DNA from: GCA-003244245 sp050699875
Lineage (GTDB): Bacteria; Actinomycetota; Actinomycetes; Mycobacteriales; Pseudonocardiaceae
Reading direction: 5' to 3'
Assembly (NCBI GenBank): GCA_050699875.1
Contig: JBOHFX010000184.1
Coordinates: forward strand, 1-64,000
Length of the DNA: 64,000 nucleotides
The position numbers and the translations under genes are program-made. The notes under the pieces were generated by a model that did no database searches, was not told the origin of the DNA, and was given only the letters and a program-made list of their open reading frames with translations. The first letter of the stretch is position 1. Every line of letters starts with the position of its first letter. This document shows, in pieces, positions 1 through 6,942 of this stretch.

Positions 1-36
1 ACCAACAACCTGCCTACCCGCATACAGTTCACTCAC
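1..36 (-). CDS. N-terminus of a gene running off the left edge, possibly IS110-family transposase
   Basis: Only 12 codons are inside the window. They read MSELYAGRQVVG from a GTG at position 36 and sit a few bases downstream of a strong AAGGAGG ribosome binding site at about 41-47. The opening resembles actinobacterial IS110-family transposases, whose N-terminus continues into the first catalytic Asp motif (VVG-x-D-L-H). That continuation lies outside the window, so the family assignment rests on memory of the family start and is tentative. The good Shine-Dalgarno and spacing make a real start codon here likely whatever the product is. Confidence 0.45.
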   Translation of the reverse strand, partial: MSELYAGRQVVG

Positions 37-229
37 AGGGGCCTCCTTCGTCGTGGGAAGTGAGCACCCCGAGAGTGCCTCGGGACGGTCACGGGGAGCG
101 GAGGCCCCGCTCCTTCATCGCATCAGAGGTCCACGGCCCAGAAGGTCAACATCGGGGGGAGAAAAAGTTGACGTGGACGGGTCAACGGCCGTCGATCGGC
201 GTGAATGCGAACCGGCATTCCCCTCACCA
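37..229 (-). ncRNA. Hairpin-rich non-coding leader, candidate bridge RNA region
   Basis: No convincing ORF lies between the partial gene at 36 and the small ORF ending at 230. Three inverted repeats are visible: CCCGAG/CTCGGG at 68-84 with a 5-base loop, GGAGCGG/CCGCTCC at 95-113 with a 5-base loop, and GTTGAC/GTCAAC at 167-186 with an 8-base loop. A second GTCAAC at 145-150 could pair alternatively. If the downstream gene is an IS110-group transposase, its 5' non-coding end is where the family encodes the bridge RNA. This is inference from position and structure only. Confidence 0.25.
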
Positions 230-421
230 TTAATTACCATTTCTTTTCCAGCGCATCGGTCTTCTGCCGATGGCCTGCTCGCGCTGCCGCGCCAGCTCGG
301 CAGGACTGAGCCTGTCGGCCTCGCTGATCTTCGGTGCCGAGGCGGCCGGGTCTCGACGAGGCCGGCGCAGGCCTTGCTCGGCCAGATGCAGCGCCGAGCG
401 GGGACGGTGGTTGTCGGTCAT
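230..421 (-). CDS. Small basic hypothetical protein (63 aa)
   Basis: The 63-residue product is Arg-rich and ends in a basic stretch (RRPMRWKRNGN). It has no recognised domain. Its ATG at 419-421 overlaps the TGA of the upstream Cys-rich gene (ATGA), and this translational coupling is the main argument that it is real. A longer start at 460 is possible but would lose the coupling. It is the last gene of the leftward element cassette. Function is unknown. Confidence 0.5.
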   Translation of the reverse strand: MTDNHRPRSALHLAEQGLRRPRRDPAASAPKISEADRLSPAELARQREQAIGRRPMRWKRNGN

Positions 422-747
422 GACATCTCCGCGGTTGCCACCGAGTAGCCGCAGGTCCATTCGTAGTAGCAGTACGAGCAGCGGTACCAGCAGGTGAGCC
501 AGTCGCCGTCACGGTCGACACGGTGGGGCCAGGCGAGGCAGGTCCGACTGCACCTGTCGCAGTGGTCGGCGTACGGGGCCGACAGCGCCATGTCCCGCAC
601 CGCTTCGAGGAAGGGTGCCAACGTCATCGCGTCCGACTCGTTGGTGAGGTCCGACAGCGCCGCGCGCAGTCGCGGGTAGCTCGGTTTCCCGGCGAGCTCG
701 CCGTGGTCGAAGCTGCGCACCGCGCTGCGGTAGGTCGTCTCGGTCAT
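418..747 (-). CDS. Cys-rich putative zinc-ribbon protein of the element
   Basis: The 109-residue protein has a helical N-terminal half and a Cys-rich C-terminal half. CDRCSRTC at about residues 63-70 and CWYRCSYC followed by WTC at about 86-100 give the C-x2-C pairs expected of a zinc ribbon or treble clef. The ATG at 745-747 overlaps the TGA of the DUF3987 gene (ATGA), so the two are probably co-translated. Such small zinc proteins are common next to replication or recombination genes of actinobacterial elements. No specific function can be named. Confidence 0.65.
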   Translation of the reverse strand: MTETTYRSAVRSFDHGELAGKPSYPRLRAALSDLTNESDAMTLAPFLEAVRDMALSAPYADHCDRCSRTCLAWPHRVDRDGDWLTCWYRCSYCYYEWTCGYSVATAEMS

Positions 748-2246
748 CGGTGCTCCTGGGTGTCGTCCGGTACGAAATAAGAAAGAAGTCGGCGCCGATA
801 CGTCACCGCAGGTCGGCCCGCACCTCGGATCTCACTTTTTTCGTACGTGTCGTCTCGAAGCAGCTCCTCGAGCAGGAGGTCGAGCTGGTCGCGTTTCAGG
901 TTGCGGCTGAACAGCTCCGAGACCTGGGTCCGGGTCAGCCCATCAGGGCCAGCGCCGTCGAGGGCCCGGCGAATGCGGTCCAGGCGGGGATCGCGGTGCC
1001 GGCGGTCGAGCACGTGCCGGGCTGAGGCGATGGAGTAGCGGACCAGCGCCGCGGCCGCGACCAGATCCTCAGGCTGGATCTTTCGTCGGGCGTCGAGCAC
1101 CGCGTACACCGCGGCGATGCGCAGGCAGTACGGGGCGCCTCGGCGGGCGAACTCGGTCCAAGCACTGTCCTCGTCGTCGGCCTCGGTGAACTCGTCGTAG
1201 AGCTCGTCTGACCACAAGTGCACCGACGGGCCGGTCAGCGACAGTTGGGTGACGTGCCGGGCCTGCCCAATCGCGGCGCCGAGCCGGGTGGCCAGATCGT
1301 CGAGCTGGGTCGGTGCGACCCCACCAGGCAACGGCAGCCGCTTGGAGCGCTCCACATAGATCGGTAGGAACCGGTTGTAGGTGCCGCCAGCCATCTCGGT
1401 CTCGGCCAGGCGCAGCCGGAACTCCCGGGGAGTCACGTGCCCGACGATCGCCACGTGGGATCCGGAGGCACGCAGCGCCGAGCGGTTGAGTACCGACAGC
1501 GCTCGGCCGTCCCAGGCCTGCCGCAGCACCGCGGCCAGGGTGGAGCCCTCCCGCTTGGCGCGGGCCATCACCGAGGAGAACTCCGGTTCGACCACCAGCA
1601 GCCGCTTGTCGTGGGTGCCGGCACCACCGGACTTCTTTCTTCTTGTTTCGTCTTCGTCTGCGTCGCAAGGGTCCTTGATCCGCTCGACGAGGCCCTCACC
1701 GGACGACAGCCCGGACACAGTGAACTCGGCGCTGTCCGGGGCCGCGGTACGAATAAAGGTCTCGGCGGTCTGCCCGGCCTCGCCCTTGCGGCCCGAGCCG
1801 GTCCGGCCGAACAGTAGCGGCCACACCAGCAGTGGATGCCGGGTATTGCCGATCTGCACATGCGGCGACGGGCCGATCACAACGCCCACGTTGGCCAGCA
1901 ACGATGCCAACACGCCCACGGGGTCGGCCTCGGTGGTCGGGTCGGCGGCAGCGACGATCTCGCCGAGCACGCCGCGGAACATGGCCGGGTCCGCGACCGG
2001 CGGAGGGGCATCGTCGGGCCGCTCGGCACCTGTTGTTTCTTCTTTTTTCGTACTCGACACGGGGGTCGACGGACTTCTTTCTTCTTTCGTACCTGGCGCG
2101 GACGGCGGCGCCGGCGATGAGGGGAGGCGACCGACCGCCACCATGGTCACGGCGTCGTAGACGACGCCGTGTTCGACCCGGTGACCGCTGTCGAGCTCGC
2201 GCCGGCGCATCAGGGGCAGCTCGGCGATATCGGCCAGCGTGGTCAC
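744..2246 (-). CDS. DUF3987-type P-loop protein, putative element replication helicase
   Basis: The 500-residue protein opens with about 90 variable residues rich in Ser, Pro, Lys and Glu. A core follows with GRTGSGRKGEA at about residues 168-178 (P-loop-like, with Arg where a canonical loop often has Lys), an acidic strand LLVVEPEFSS at about 217, and a later conserved block (IVGHVTPREF) before a C-terminal winged-helix-like tail. This layout matches DUF3987 proteins found with primases in phages, plasmids and ICEs. A primase domain is absent. The start is a GTG overlapping the preceding stop (GTGA). The gene is punctuated by AT-rich repeats that encode Lys/Glu/Arg linkers. Confidence 0.75.
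   Translation of the reverse strand: MTTLADIAELPLMRRRELDSGHRVEHGVVYDAVTMVAVGRLPSSPAPPSAPGTKEERSPSTPVSSTKKEETTGAERPDDAPPPVADPAMFRGVLGEIVAAADPTTEADPVGVLASLLANVGVVIGPSPHVQIGNTRHPLLVWPLLFGRTGSGRKGEAGQTAETFIRTAAPDSAEFTVSGLSSGEGLVERIKDPCDADEDETRRKKSGGAGTHDKRLLVVEPEFSSVMARAKREGSTLAAVLRQAWDGRALSVLNRSALRASGSHVAIVGHVTPREFRLRLAETEMAGGTYNRFLPIYVERSKRLPLPGGVAPTQLDDLATRLGAAIGQARHVTQLSLTGPSVHLWSDELYDEFTEADDEDSAWTEFARRGAPYCLRIAAVYAVLDARRKIQPEDLVAAAALVRYSIASARHVLDRRHRDPRLDRIRRALDGAGPDGLTRTQVSELFSRNLKRDQLDLLLEELLRDDTYEKSEIRGAGRPAVTYRRRLLSYFVPDDTQEHR
769..2093. repeat. Dispersed AT-rich repeats inside the DUF3987 gene
   Basis: A 22-bp motif containing TTTCGTACC occurs at 2072-2093 and, inverted, at 769-790. 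The two copies agree at 21 of 22 positions by eye. Related direct copies lie at 1630-1652 (one extra base, end diverged) and 2034-2053 (partial), and a short relative (TTTTTTCGTAC) at 836-846. They stand out as A/T-rich purine-pyrimidine tracts in otherwise GC-rich coding DNA and are in frame, encoding Lys/Glu/Arg-rich or Ser-Tyr-Phe peptides. They could be protein-binding iterons or remains of small inserted repeats. Confidence 0.7.
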
Positions 2247-2569
2247 GACGCATCACCGGCCAGACGCTGCGCGATGCCGGCGGCCACCCGCGGGGGCACG
2301 ATCGGCGGGAGATCCAAGCTCCTGAGGTGAATCCAGGCTCTACGCCAGCTTTCGAGCTCCTCGTCGGTGATCGGCTCCGCCGGCGAGTCCAGCGGATCCC
2401 GCCGGCCATCGATCAGCGGCTCGCACCGCCAGGAAGCCACACGGCGGCGCCGCAGCTGCGCGGGTACGTCGGATGGTCGGGTGTCGGCGGTATCGTGAGC
2501 CGGTCGTCTTCCGTGGTGGCTGACCGACTGACGAACCCCCGCAACCGACTCGGTGCGGGGGTTCGTCAT
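2243..2569 (-). CDS. Small hypothetical element protein (up to 108 aa)
   Basis: The C-terminal half (PITDEELESWRRAWIHL and following) looks like a genuine helical protein and ends in a GTGA overlap with the DUF3987 gene. The longest reading starts at an ATG at 2567-2569, coupled to the upstream stop. However, its first 13 codons are formed by a perfect 14-bp inverted repeat that looks like a terminator. A GTG at 2440, giving about 65 residues beginning VASWRCEPL, is an alternative start. Function is unknown; it may be an accessory of the DUF3987 protein. Confidence 0.5.
   Translation of the reverse strand: MTNPRTESVAGVRQSVSHHGRRPAHDTADTRPSDVPAQLRRRRVASWRCEPLIDGRRDPLDSPAEPITDEELESWRRAWIHLRSLDLPPIVPPRVAAGIAQRLAGDAS
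2530..2567 (-). terminator. Perfect 14-bp stem terminator-like hairpin within the element
   Basis: GACGAACCCCCGCA at 2530-2543 is exactly inverted at 2554-2567 around a 10-base loop. No T-run follows on the minus strand, as is common in high-GC actinobacteria. It lies at the junction of the small ORF ending at 2566 and the next ORF. It would therefore separate the recombinase side from the DUF3987 side of the cassette, or attenuate read-through. Confidence 0.6.
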
Positions 2570-2805
2570 GCCGGGGTCGCCTCCCGGTTGCCGGCCGGAG
2601 CGCGCAGCAGCGCGGCGATTCTGTTGCGTTGTTCGGCGGTCAGCGGGGGTGCGGCGTCAACAATTCGGATGATGTGCTCTTCGAGCTCGGCGGCGCGTAG
2701 GTCGCGGCGCAGATCAGGGAGCCGGGGATCGTCGGGGCCGCCGTGACGTTCGATAGCGCCAACTGCAGCAGCGACCCGGCGTCGATTAGGGGACTTCGCA
2801 GCCAT
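2566..2805 (-). CDS. Conserved small recombinase-associated protein (79 aa)
   Basis: The product starts MAAKSPNRRRVAAAVGAIER and ends with a helical region (ELEEHIIRIVDAAPPLTAEQRNRIAALL). Small proteins of this pattern are common beside serine recombinases in actinobacterial integrated elements. The ATG at 2803-2805 is chosen because a GGAGG lies about 10 bases upstream; an in-frame start at 2913 would add 36 non-typical residues. Its role is unknown. The charged helices suggest a DNA-binding or recombination-directionality helper, which is inference only. Confidence 0.7.
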   Translation of the reverse strand: MAAKSPNRRRVAAAVGAIERHGGPDDPRLPDLRRDLRAAELEEHIIRIVDAAPPLTAEQRNRIAALLRAPAGNREATPA

Positions 2806-2807
2806 TC

Positions 2808-2857
2808 GGGGACAGCCTCCATCAGACCTACCCGTTAAGGCTGGTCTCACTGTCCCC
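2808..2857 (-). promoter_or_regulatory. Nested stem-loop in the leader of the 79-aa gene
   Basis: GGGGACAG at 2808-2815 pairs with CTGTCCCC at 2850-2857, and inside it AGACC at 2824-2828 pairs with GGTCT at 2843-2847. On the minus-strand transcript the GGAGG ribosome binding site lies in the outer loop against the 3' arm, and the ATG follows at once. The structure could control ribosome access. No promoter consensus is obvious nearby. Confidence 0.35.
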
Positions 2858-2924
2858 AGGCTTGTTCGAGGTGTCCCGGGGGCCTCGCCGGACAGCGCCG
2901 GATGCGATTGCACCGTCGAAGGTA

Positions 2925-3386
2925 CTAGAGATCCACTCCGAGGTCTGCGATCACCACGCCGTGTTTGGAAGGAACATCGAGCCGCCGCCAGAGCTCGCCG
3001 AGACGTGTCGCGGTGAATGCGTGGTTACGCCCGCATCGGCCGCAAATAAGAGTGTAGGTGCGAGCCATCCAGTCGGCGCTGTCACCGGTCCGTTCATCGT
3101 CGGGCACGTGGTTGAGGTTGGCCTCATCCCAGTGGCGGTAGTCACTCCTGGAGCCTCGTGGGCCACTGCGGTCGGTGGCCCGATGTCGGCCGCCAATGGC
3201 ATGGGCGACACCCGAGCGCGGTTCCACCATCAGGCTGCACTCCGTCCAATCCCGGTTCGCCTCATCCCAGGTCACGTCCGCGAGGTTGGCCCCCTTCCTC
3301 TGGTGAGGACAGGGGCAGCGCAGGCGGAGGATGTTCCTCGCTGACCGGCGTCGCGGCAGCTCGATCACGAGCCCTAGGCCTTCCAC
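2925..3386 (-). CDS. Hypothetical zinc-ribbon-like protein downstream of the recombinase
   Basis: The 153-residue reading overlaps the end of the recombinase gene by 13 bases. It contains CPCPHQ near residue 25, two WDEAN motifs near residues 40 and 87, and a C-terminal LICGRCGRNHAFTATRLGEL element resembling a zinc knuckle. The C-terminal 47 residues, from an internal ATG beginning MARTYTLICG, look the most protein-like and could be a shorter real gene. No family is recognised. Position suggests co-transcription with the recombinase. Confidence 0.45.
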   Translation of the reverse strand: MEGLGLVIELPRRRSARNILRLRCPCPHQRKGANLADVTWDEANRDWTECSLMVEPRSGVAHAIGGRHRATDRSGPRGSRSDYRHWDEANLNHVPDDERTGDSADWMARTYTLICGRCGRNHAFTATRLGELWRRLDVPSKHGVVIADLGVDL

Positions 3387-4765
3387 TCGGCCTGGACTCG
3401 GCCGTAATCGAACTCGACACCTTTGGGTAGCCGGCCGGGTGTCGCCGGCCTGACGGTCACCGTCATAAGGGTGTCCACGATTGCGCGCTGCCGCGCAACA
3501 GACTCCGCCCGGAATGCCGCCGAGGGTCGCCCGGCAGTGGCGATGCCATCCAGTGCGCCGCCTGACTGTGCGGCTGCTAGCTGGCCTGTCACCGCGTCAA
3601 GCTTCGCGGTGATCCGCTCGCGCTGTCGGGTGTACTGGCGCCGGTCGAGATCCCCGTCACCGTAAGCATCGGCCAGCTCGTCCAGTCGTGCCCTGAGTGC
3701 GTTGGCCTGTGCGTGCAGATCTCTGGTTGCGCCGGCATCCTTGTCGGGCAGCAGTCCGGCGCCGTCCCGGTCAAGCCTCGCGCACACTAACCCGATGACG
3801 AACTCGTCCAGCATCTCGGCGTTGATCGTCAAGTGCAGGCCGGAGCGGCACCGATAGACACGTTGGGTGCGGCCGTTCCCGCTTCTGTTGGAGGCCGAGC
3901 GCAAGTCCGCGCCGCAGCAGCCGCAGCGGTACAGGCCGGACCCGATCCACTTCAGCGAACGGACGCCGGAGTAGGTGCTGCGGGCCGGGTCCTTCAGGAT
4001 CGCGCACACCGCGTGGTGCTCGTCCTCGGTGATGATGGCCGGCCAGCTCCCGACACCGACCACCTCGCCGCGGTGCTCGGCTAGTCCGGCGTTGCGCGGG
4101 CGGGTCAGTACCCGGTGCACGTTTTGCGCATGCCACTGGCCACCGCGCGCCGCCGGCACAGTGCCCTGCCAGCCCTTGGTGACCGCGTAGACGGATTCTC
4201 CTGCCAGCACTCGGCGCACCCCGTCACGGATCGCGTCGGCCTCGACAGGCTCCAGTGCCATCCCATCGCGGGTGTAGCCGAAGGGTCGGGCTCCGCCGAT
4301 CCACTTACCTGCCGCGGCCGCCTTCGCCTTCTGGTCCTGGATCCGCTCGGCCATGTGCTCGGACTCATACCGGGCCACGGCGCCGAGCTGGCGCGCAACC
4401 AGACGGCCGCTTGGTGTGGATAGGTCCAGCGGGCCGGCCTTCACACAATGTGTTGATACCGAGCGCGGCTCGCAGGTCGCGATGTAGGTCTCAAGCTCGG
4501 TCGGGGAGCGGTGCAGCCGGTCTGTGTGCCAGGCGAGCACGGCATCGATCTCACCGGCGCGGATGGCAGCCAGCATCGCCGCATACGCCGGCCGTGCCTT
4601 ACCCGAGTAGGCGCTGATGTCGTTGTCGGTGTACGCCTCGGCCACTGACCAGCCCAGTCGCTCGGCCAGTTGGCGGCAGTCGGCCTGCTGACTGGCCGCA
4701 TTGACACCAGCGCCGACCTTGTCCTTGCTGATCCGGCAGTAGATGGCTGCCCGAGGCGTCGTCAC
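3374..4765 (-). CDS. Large serine recombinase / site-specific integrase
   Basis: The 463-residue protein has an N-terminal resolvase domain with YCRISKD at residues 9-15, whose Ser is the expected nucleophile, and an ISAYSGKARPAY segment typical of the catalytic domain. A recombinase domain follows from about residue 170 (GGARPFGY). A zinc-ribbon region near residues 275-310 has CGCCGADL and YRCRSGLHL, and then a charged coiled-coil tail. It would catalyse integration and excision of the element. The GTG start overlaps the TGA of the truncated VOC gene (GTGA), and no Shine-Dalgarno is seen. Expression may therefore depend on read-through and coupling from the host gene. Confidence 0.93.
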   Translation of the reverse strand: MTTPRAAIYCRISKDKVGAGVNAASQQADCRQLAERLGWSVAEAYTDNDISAYSGKARPAYAAMLAAIRAGEIDAVLAWHTDRLHRSPTELETYIATCEPRSVSTHCVKAGPLDLSTPSGRLVARQLGAVARYESEHMAERIQDQKAKAAAAGKWIGGARPFGYTRDGMALEPVEADAIRDGVRRVLAGESVYAVTKGWQGTVPAARGGQWHAQNVHRVLTRPRNAGLAEHRGEVVGVGSWPAIITEDEHHAVCAILKDPARSTYSGVRSLKWIGSGLYRCGCCGADLRSASNRSGNGRTQRVYRCRSGLHLTINAEMLDEFVIGLVCARLDRDGAGLLPDKDAGATRDLHAQANALRARLDELADAYGDGDLDRRQYTRQRERITAKLDAVTGQLAAAQSGGALDGIATAGRPSAAFRAESVARQRAIVDTLMTVTVRPATPGRLPKGVEFDYGRVQAEWKA

Positions 4766-5100
4766 GCGTTGGACTGTCTCACATCACACATTGCCTCCGG
4801 ATCGGCCAGCACCGTCCACCACTGGTCCAGCAGGCTGTGCTCGGCCAGCACCGACGCGCCCAGTCCAGTGAGCCGGGCGACCTCCGCCGCGCGGTCGTCG
4901 GTATGCAGGTCCAGGTGCACGCGGTTCTTACCGGTCCGCGCTTCGGCCACCTTCTGCAGGCCGAGCCCTGGTGTCCCGGCCAGGAACACGAACTCGCCGT
5001 AGTCAGCGGCCACCGCGGTGCCCAGCGCCGCGGTCCAGAATCCAGCCAACGACTGCGGATTGGCGCAGTCGATGGTCACCGTTTCGATCGAGAGGCTCAT
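4762..5100 (-). CDS. VOC-family (glyoxalase-like) protein with replaced C-terminus
   Basis: The 112-residue protein starts MSLSIETVTIDCANPQSLAGFW and contains the family blocks GLGLQKVAEARTGKNRVHLDL and WTVLADPE, as in small vicinal-oxygen-chelate proteins. The family normally continues with Gly-Asn-Glu-Phe-Cys, but here 11 unrelated residues follow and the frame ends at the recombinase start codon. The start at 5100 is chosen because the alignment begins there; longer frames run into the proS promoter side. The loss removes the last metal-site strand, so activity may be impaired. Substrate is unknown. Confidence 0.8.
   Translation of the reverse strand: MSLSIETVTIDCANPQSLAGFWTAALGTAVAADYGEFVFLAGTPGLGLQKVAEARTGKNRVHLDLHTDDRAAEVARLTGLGASVLAEHSLLDQWWTVLADPEAMCDVRQSNA
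4790..4805. other. Probable attachment-site junction of the element
   Basis: The VOC frame follows its family up to the codons for Asp-Pro-Glu (bases near 4797-4805 on the minus strand) and then diverges into EAMCDVRQSNA before stopping at the recombinase start. The change from conserved to non-family sequence, next to an integrase gene, marks the likely crossover zone. The exact core cannot be fixed without the other end of the element. Confidence 0.55.
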
Positions 5101-5190
5101 GCCCGAGACGTTAACCGGGAGGACCGACAGTCCCGTGGCCCCGATACGCTGCGGGCTCTGTGAAACAGCTGCCCGAGGAGCCCCTGAAGC

Positions 5191-6939
5191 ATGATCACCA
5201 GGTTGTCGACGCTGTTCCTGCGCACCCTGCGTGAGGACCCGGCAGATGCCGAGGTACCCAGCCACAGACTGCTGGTGCGGGCCGGCTACGTCCGCCGTGT
5301 CGCCCCGGGGATCTACTCGTGGCTGCCGCTAGGCCTGCGGGTACTGCGCAACATCGAGACCGTGGTGCGCCAGGAAATGGACGCGATCGGCGCGCAGGAG
5401 ATCCAGTTTCCCGCCCTGCTGCCCCGGGAGCCCTACCAGGTCACCGGTCGTTGGACCGAGTACGGCCCGAACCTGTTCCGGCTACACGACCGCAGGGGCG
5501 CCGACTACCTGCTGGGCCCCACGCACGAGGAGCTGTTCACCCTGACCGTCAAGGGAGAGCTCAGCTCCTACAAGGACTACCCGGTGATCCTCTACCAGGT
5601 GCAGACCAAATACCGTGACGAGGAGCGGCCCCGCGCCGGGATCCTGCGCGGCCGGGAGTTCTTGATGAAGGACTCCTACTCCTTCGACCTGTCCGACGAG
5701 GGATTGGCGCAGTCCTACCGCGCGCACCGCGAGGCCTACATCAAGATCTTTGATCGGCTCGGCCTGCGCTACGTGATCGTGTCCGCGATGTCCGGCGCGA
5801 TGGGTGGCTCGGCCAGCGAGGAGTTCCTCGCCGGAGCCGAGACTGGCGAGGACACCTTCGTGCGCAGCACCGAATCCACGTACGCAGCCAACGTGGAGGC
5901 GGTGACCACTCCGGCGCCACCGGATATGCCCATCGACGGCCTGCCGCCCGCCCTGGTGCTGCATACCCCGGACACACCGACCATCGACACGCTGGTTGAA
6001 CACCTCAACGGGGCCGGTCTGGGACGCGCCTTCAGCGCCGCGGACACCCTCAAGAACGTCATGGTCAAAACCCGGCAACCCGGCGCTCAGCAGCGGGAAC
6101 TGCTCGGCGTCGGGGTGCCCGGCGACCGCGAGGTCGACATGAAACGGCTGGAGGCGTCGCTGTACCCGGCCGAGGTCGCGCTGCTCGACGACGCCGACTT
6201 CGCCGCGCACCCGTTCCTGACCAAGGGCTATATCGGCCCCGGGGCGCTGGCGGCGAACGGCGTGCGTTACCTCGTTGACCCGCGGATTGTCCGGGGTACG
6301 GTGTGGGCGACTGGCGCTGATCGTCCCGACCACCACGTCGTCGACCTGGTCTGCGGCCGGGACTTCAGCCCAGACGGCACCATCGAGGCGGCGCAGGTCC
6401 GCCCCGGCGACCCGTCACCCGACGGCATAGGCACTCTGGTCGCGGCGAGGGGCATCGAAATCGGCCACATCTTCCAACTTGGCCGTAAGTTCGCCGACGC
6501 TTTCGCGTTGGACGCTCTCGGGGCCGACGGCAAGCCGATCCGGATCACCATGGGCTCCTACGGCATCGGGGTTTCCCGGCTGGTCGGCGTCATCGCCGAG
6601 CAGAGCCACGACCCACACGGCCTGATCTGGCCGCGTGAGATCGCCCCCGCCGATGTGCACGTGGTGATCGCGGGTAAGGACGACAGGGTCACCGCCACCG
6701 CCGAGCGGCTGACTGCTGAGCTGGATGCGTCGGGCCTGCGGATGATCCTCGATGACCGCCTGGCCACTCCTGGCGTGAAGTTTGCCGACGCCGAGCTGAT
6801 CGGAGTACCGACCATCCTGGTGGTGGGACGCGGCCTGGCGTCTGGGGTGGTGGAGGTCAAGGACCGGGCCACCGGGGAACGCACCGAGGTACCGGTGGAC
6901 GGCGTCGTTGCCCACCTCCAAGAGCTGTGTAGCAAGTAG
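5191..6939 (+). CDS. proS: Prolyl-tRNA synthetase, bacterial type with editing domain
   Basis: This cytoplasmic enzyme charges tRNA-Pro. The 582 residues fit the bacterial-type ProRS. Class II motifs are visible: GPTHEELFTL near 110, LMKDSYSFD near 157 and GSYGIGVSRL near 452. Between them the inserted YbaK-like domain (about 225-385, with DTLKNVMVKTR, VPGDREVDMKRL and GYIGPGALAANGV) clears mischarged Ala-tRNA. The C-terminal anticodon domain ends the protein. The ATG at 5191 has a GAGGAG about 10 bases upstream. The gene is divergent from the VOC gene across a 90-bp gap and meets the next gene tail to tail with 3 bases between. Confidence 0.97.
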   Translation: MITRLSTLFLRTLREDPADAEVPSHRLLVRAGYVRRVAPGIYSWLPLGLRVLRNIETVVRQEMDAIGAQEIQFPALLPREPYQVTGRWTEYGPNLFRLHDRRGADYLLGPTHEELFTLTVKGELSSYKDYPVILYQVQTKYRDEERPRAGILRGREFLMKDSYSFDLSDEGLAQSYRAHREAYIKIFDRLGLRYVIVSAMSGAMGGSASEEFLAGAETGEDTFVRSTESTYAANVEAVTTPAPPDMPIDGLPPALVLHTPDTPTIDTLVEHLNGAGLGRAFSAADTLKNVMVKTRQPGAQQRELLGVGVPGDREVDMKRLEASLYPAEVALLDDADFAAHPFLTKGYIGPGALAANGVRYLVDPRIVRGTVWATGADRPDHHVVDLVCGRDFSPDGTIEAAQVRPGDPSPDGIGTLVAARGIEIGHIFQLGRKFADAFALDALGADGKPIRITMGSYGIGVSRLVGVIAEQSHDPHGLIWPREIAPADVHVVIAGKDDRVTATAERLTAELDASGLRMILDDRLATPGVKFADAELIGVPTILVVGRGLASGVVEVKDRATGERTEVPVDGVVAHLQELCSK

Positions 6940-6942
6940 GTG

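Larger units (their letters stand above)
1..4800 (-). mobile_element. Integrative element remnant or end (serine-recombinase type)
   Basis: All supported genes in this stretch read leftward and form a mobile-element-like set: a large serine recombinase at the right end, small Cys-rich and helical proteins, and a DUF3987-type ATPase. Most are joined by ATGA or GTGA overlaps. The right boundary is placed near 4793-4803, where the VOC-family reading frame stops resembling its family immediately after a Leu-Ala-Asp-Pro-Glu motif. The left boundary lies outside the window, so element size, the other attachment site and any transfer genes cannot be judged. The left edge may additionally carry an insertion sequence. 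Confidence 0.7.

Noticed and set aside
53..448. 131-codon plus-strand frame at the left edge
   Set aside because: It crosses several hairpins and opposes the ATGA-coupled small genes. Composition is Arg/Pro/Gly noise with no motif.
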